Of a DNA stretch of 64,000 nucleotides, positions 63,801 to 64,000 are shown piece after piece; the stretch's first letter is position 1; each line of letters starts with the position of its first letter. Origin of the DNA: Xylocopa sonorina (Eukaryota; Arthropoda; Insecta; Hymenoptera; Apidae); assembly GCF_050948175.1 (NCBI RefSeq), contig NW_027490170.1:992001-1056000 (forward strand), written 5' to 3'. Position numbers and translations under genes: made by a program. The notes under the pieces were generated by a model. It worked only from the letters and a program-made list of their open reading frames with translations, was not told the DNA's origin and ran no database searches.

Positions 63801-64000
63801 TTTCTATGTTTCATGATAAGATATAATATTCATTGTGGAGTCTTATGTATACATCGTATTTACTTCAATAGAATGTAACCGCGACACATCCTTGCCAGCA
63901 AATAGCGTTTGCAGATGTCTACGTATCGTGGCATTAGAGTTCTAATGCTTCTCAAAACGCGATATCGCTATTCACTACTATGTTTCATGATAAGATATAA

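Larger units (their letters stand above)
1..64000. repeat. 174-bp tandem satellite array filling the window
   Basis: Every part of the window aligns to one monomer of about 174 bp, all head to tail in the same orientation. I tracked the start motif CATTGCGAAG and its variants CATTGTGCAG, CATTGTGGAG and CATCGAGTAG, and found spacings of exactly 174 over long runs. Monomer-length satellites of 150-180 bp are typical of plant and animal centromeres and are close to one nucleosome plus linker; that is family knowledge, and centromeric location here is inference. I counted 62 G or C in one typical monomer (about 36%). No mobile element or unique sequence interrupts the array, no inversion was seen, and neither array edge is present. 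I do not recognise the family or the species. Confidence 0.98.
59576..64000. repeat. Subfamily D satellite domain, second part
   Basis: This is a mosaic of segments also found in 38.5-49.6 kb. Bases 59911 to about 60500 match 38701 to about 39300 at +21,210, 60961 to about 61799 match 44971-45762 (+15,990 rising to +16,037), and 61937 to about 63300 match 42121 to about 43480 at +19,816. Bases about 60220-60870 recur at 63350-64000 at +3130 (18 x 174 - 2), so a second copy of an 18-monomer unit appears to begin near the window's right end. The array runs past base 64000. Confidence 0.88.

Noticed and set aside
1..64000. CRISPR array
   Set aside because: Regular spacing might suggest one, but the whole 174-bp period is repeated. 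There are no unique spacers between short repeats, and the period is far too long.
1..64000. 5S rRNA or tRNA-gene-like tandem array
   Set aside because: I looked for internal RNA polymerase III boxes and rRNA-like sequence in the monomer and saw nothing convincing; the length alone is not evidence.
1..64000. CENP-B box
   Set aside because: No TTCG..A..CGGG-type 17-mer is visible in the monomer. The CTTCC and CGGGATATCGC variants share only a few bases with it.
1..64000. Bacterial promoters from the TATAAT-like motif in each monomer tail (GATATAATATTC)
   Set aside because: The motif is simply the AT-rich end of every satellite unit. There is no associated gene or -35-like partner, and the sequence is evidently eukaryotic.
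1..64000. Strict alternation of GCGAAG and GTGCAG monomer classes (a dimeric satellite)
   Set aside because: The first sixteen monomers read in mixed order with runs of one class, so there is no simple two-monomer period. Higher-order periods are domain-specific.

Overview
The whole window is one uninterrupted tandem satellite array. A monomer of about 174 bp is repeated head to tail in a single orientation from base 1 to base 64000, which is roughly 368 copies. Successive monomer starts can be read directly (1, 175, 349, 523, 697, 871, 1045 and so on), and the phase holds across the window apart from small indels and three clearly shortened monomers. Neither end of the array is inside the window. 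I see no gene, RNA gene, transposon, CRISPR array, origin or unrelated sequence. The long, homogeneous array with higher-order repeats (HORs) indicates a eukaryotic nuclear genome, most likely centromeric or pericentromeric heterochromatin. That location is inference, and I do not recognise the species or the satellite family. A typical monomer is about 36% G+C but has nine CpG sites where base composition predicts about five to six, so it shows no sign of long-term CpG decay.

Layout. (1) 1-2639: mixed monomers with small local duplications. (2) 2640-13776 and 13777-24913: an 11,137-bp block of 64 monomers, present twice in tandem and almost identical; I saw three base differences. The crossover can be placed in a 35-bp shared tract. 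Older, smaller HORs are nested inside the block. (3) 24914-31142: a domain built on a six-monomer HOR of 1043 bp. (4) 31143-35144: unordered, more varied monomers. (5) 35145-38510: the 1043-bp HOR again. (6) 38511-49560: a different subfamily ('D'), marked by CATCGAGTAG at the monomer start and by GCGACAGCG in place of the GCGATATCGC palindrome, with multi-kilobase HORs. (7) 49561-58975: the most divergent monomers, many indels, two large internal deletions and little HOR structure. (8) 58976-64000: a return to subfamily D, sharing long segments with domain 6.

How it works together. There are no genes to cooperate. The informative content is the monomer's anatomy and its history of unequal exchange. 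The monomer has a well-conserved core (about consensus positions 50-98) and several short dyad symmetries, and its variants fall into linked haplotypes. The open reading frames of up to 110 codons are by-products of a period divisible by three: they are dimers of the same 58-residue translation and show no sign of being genes.
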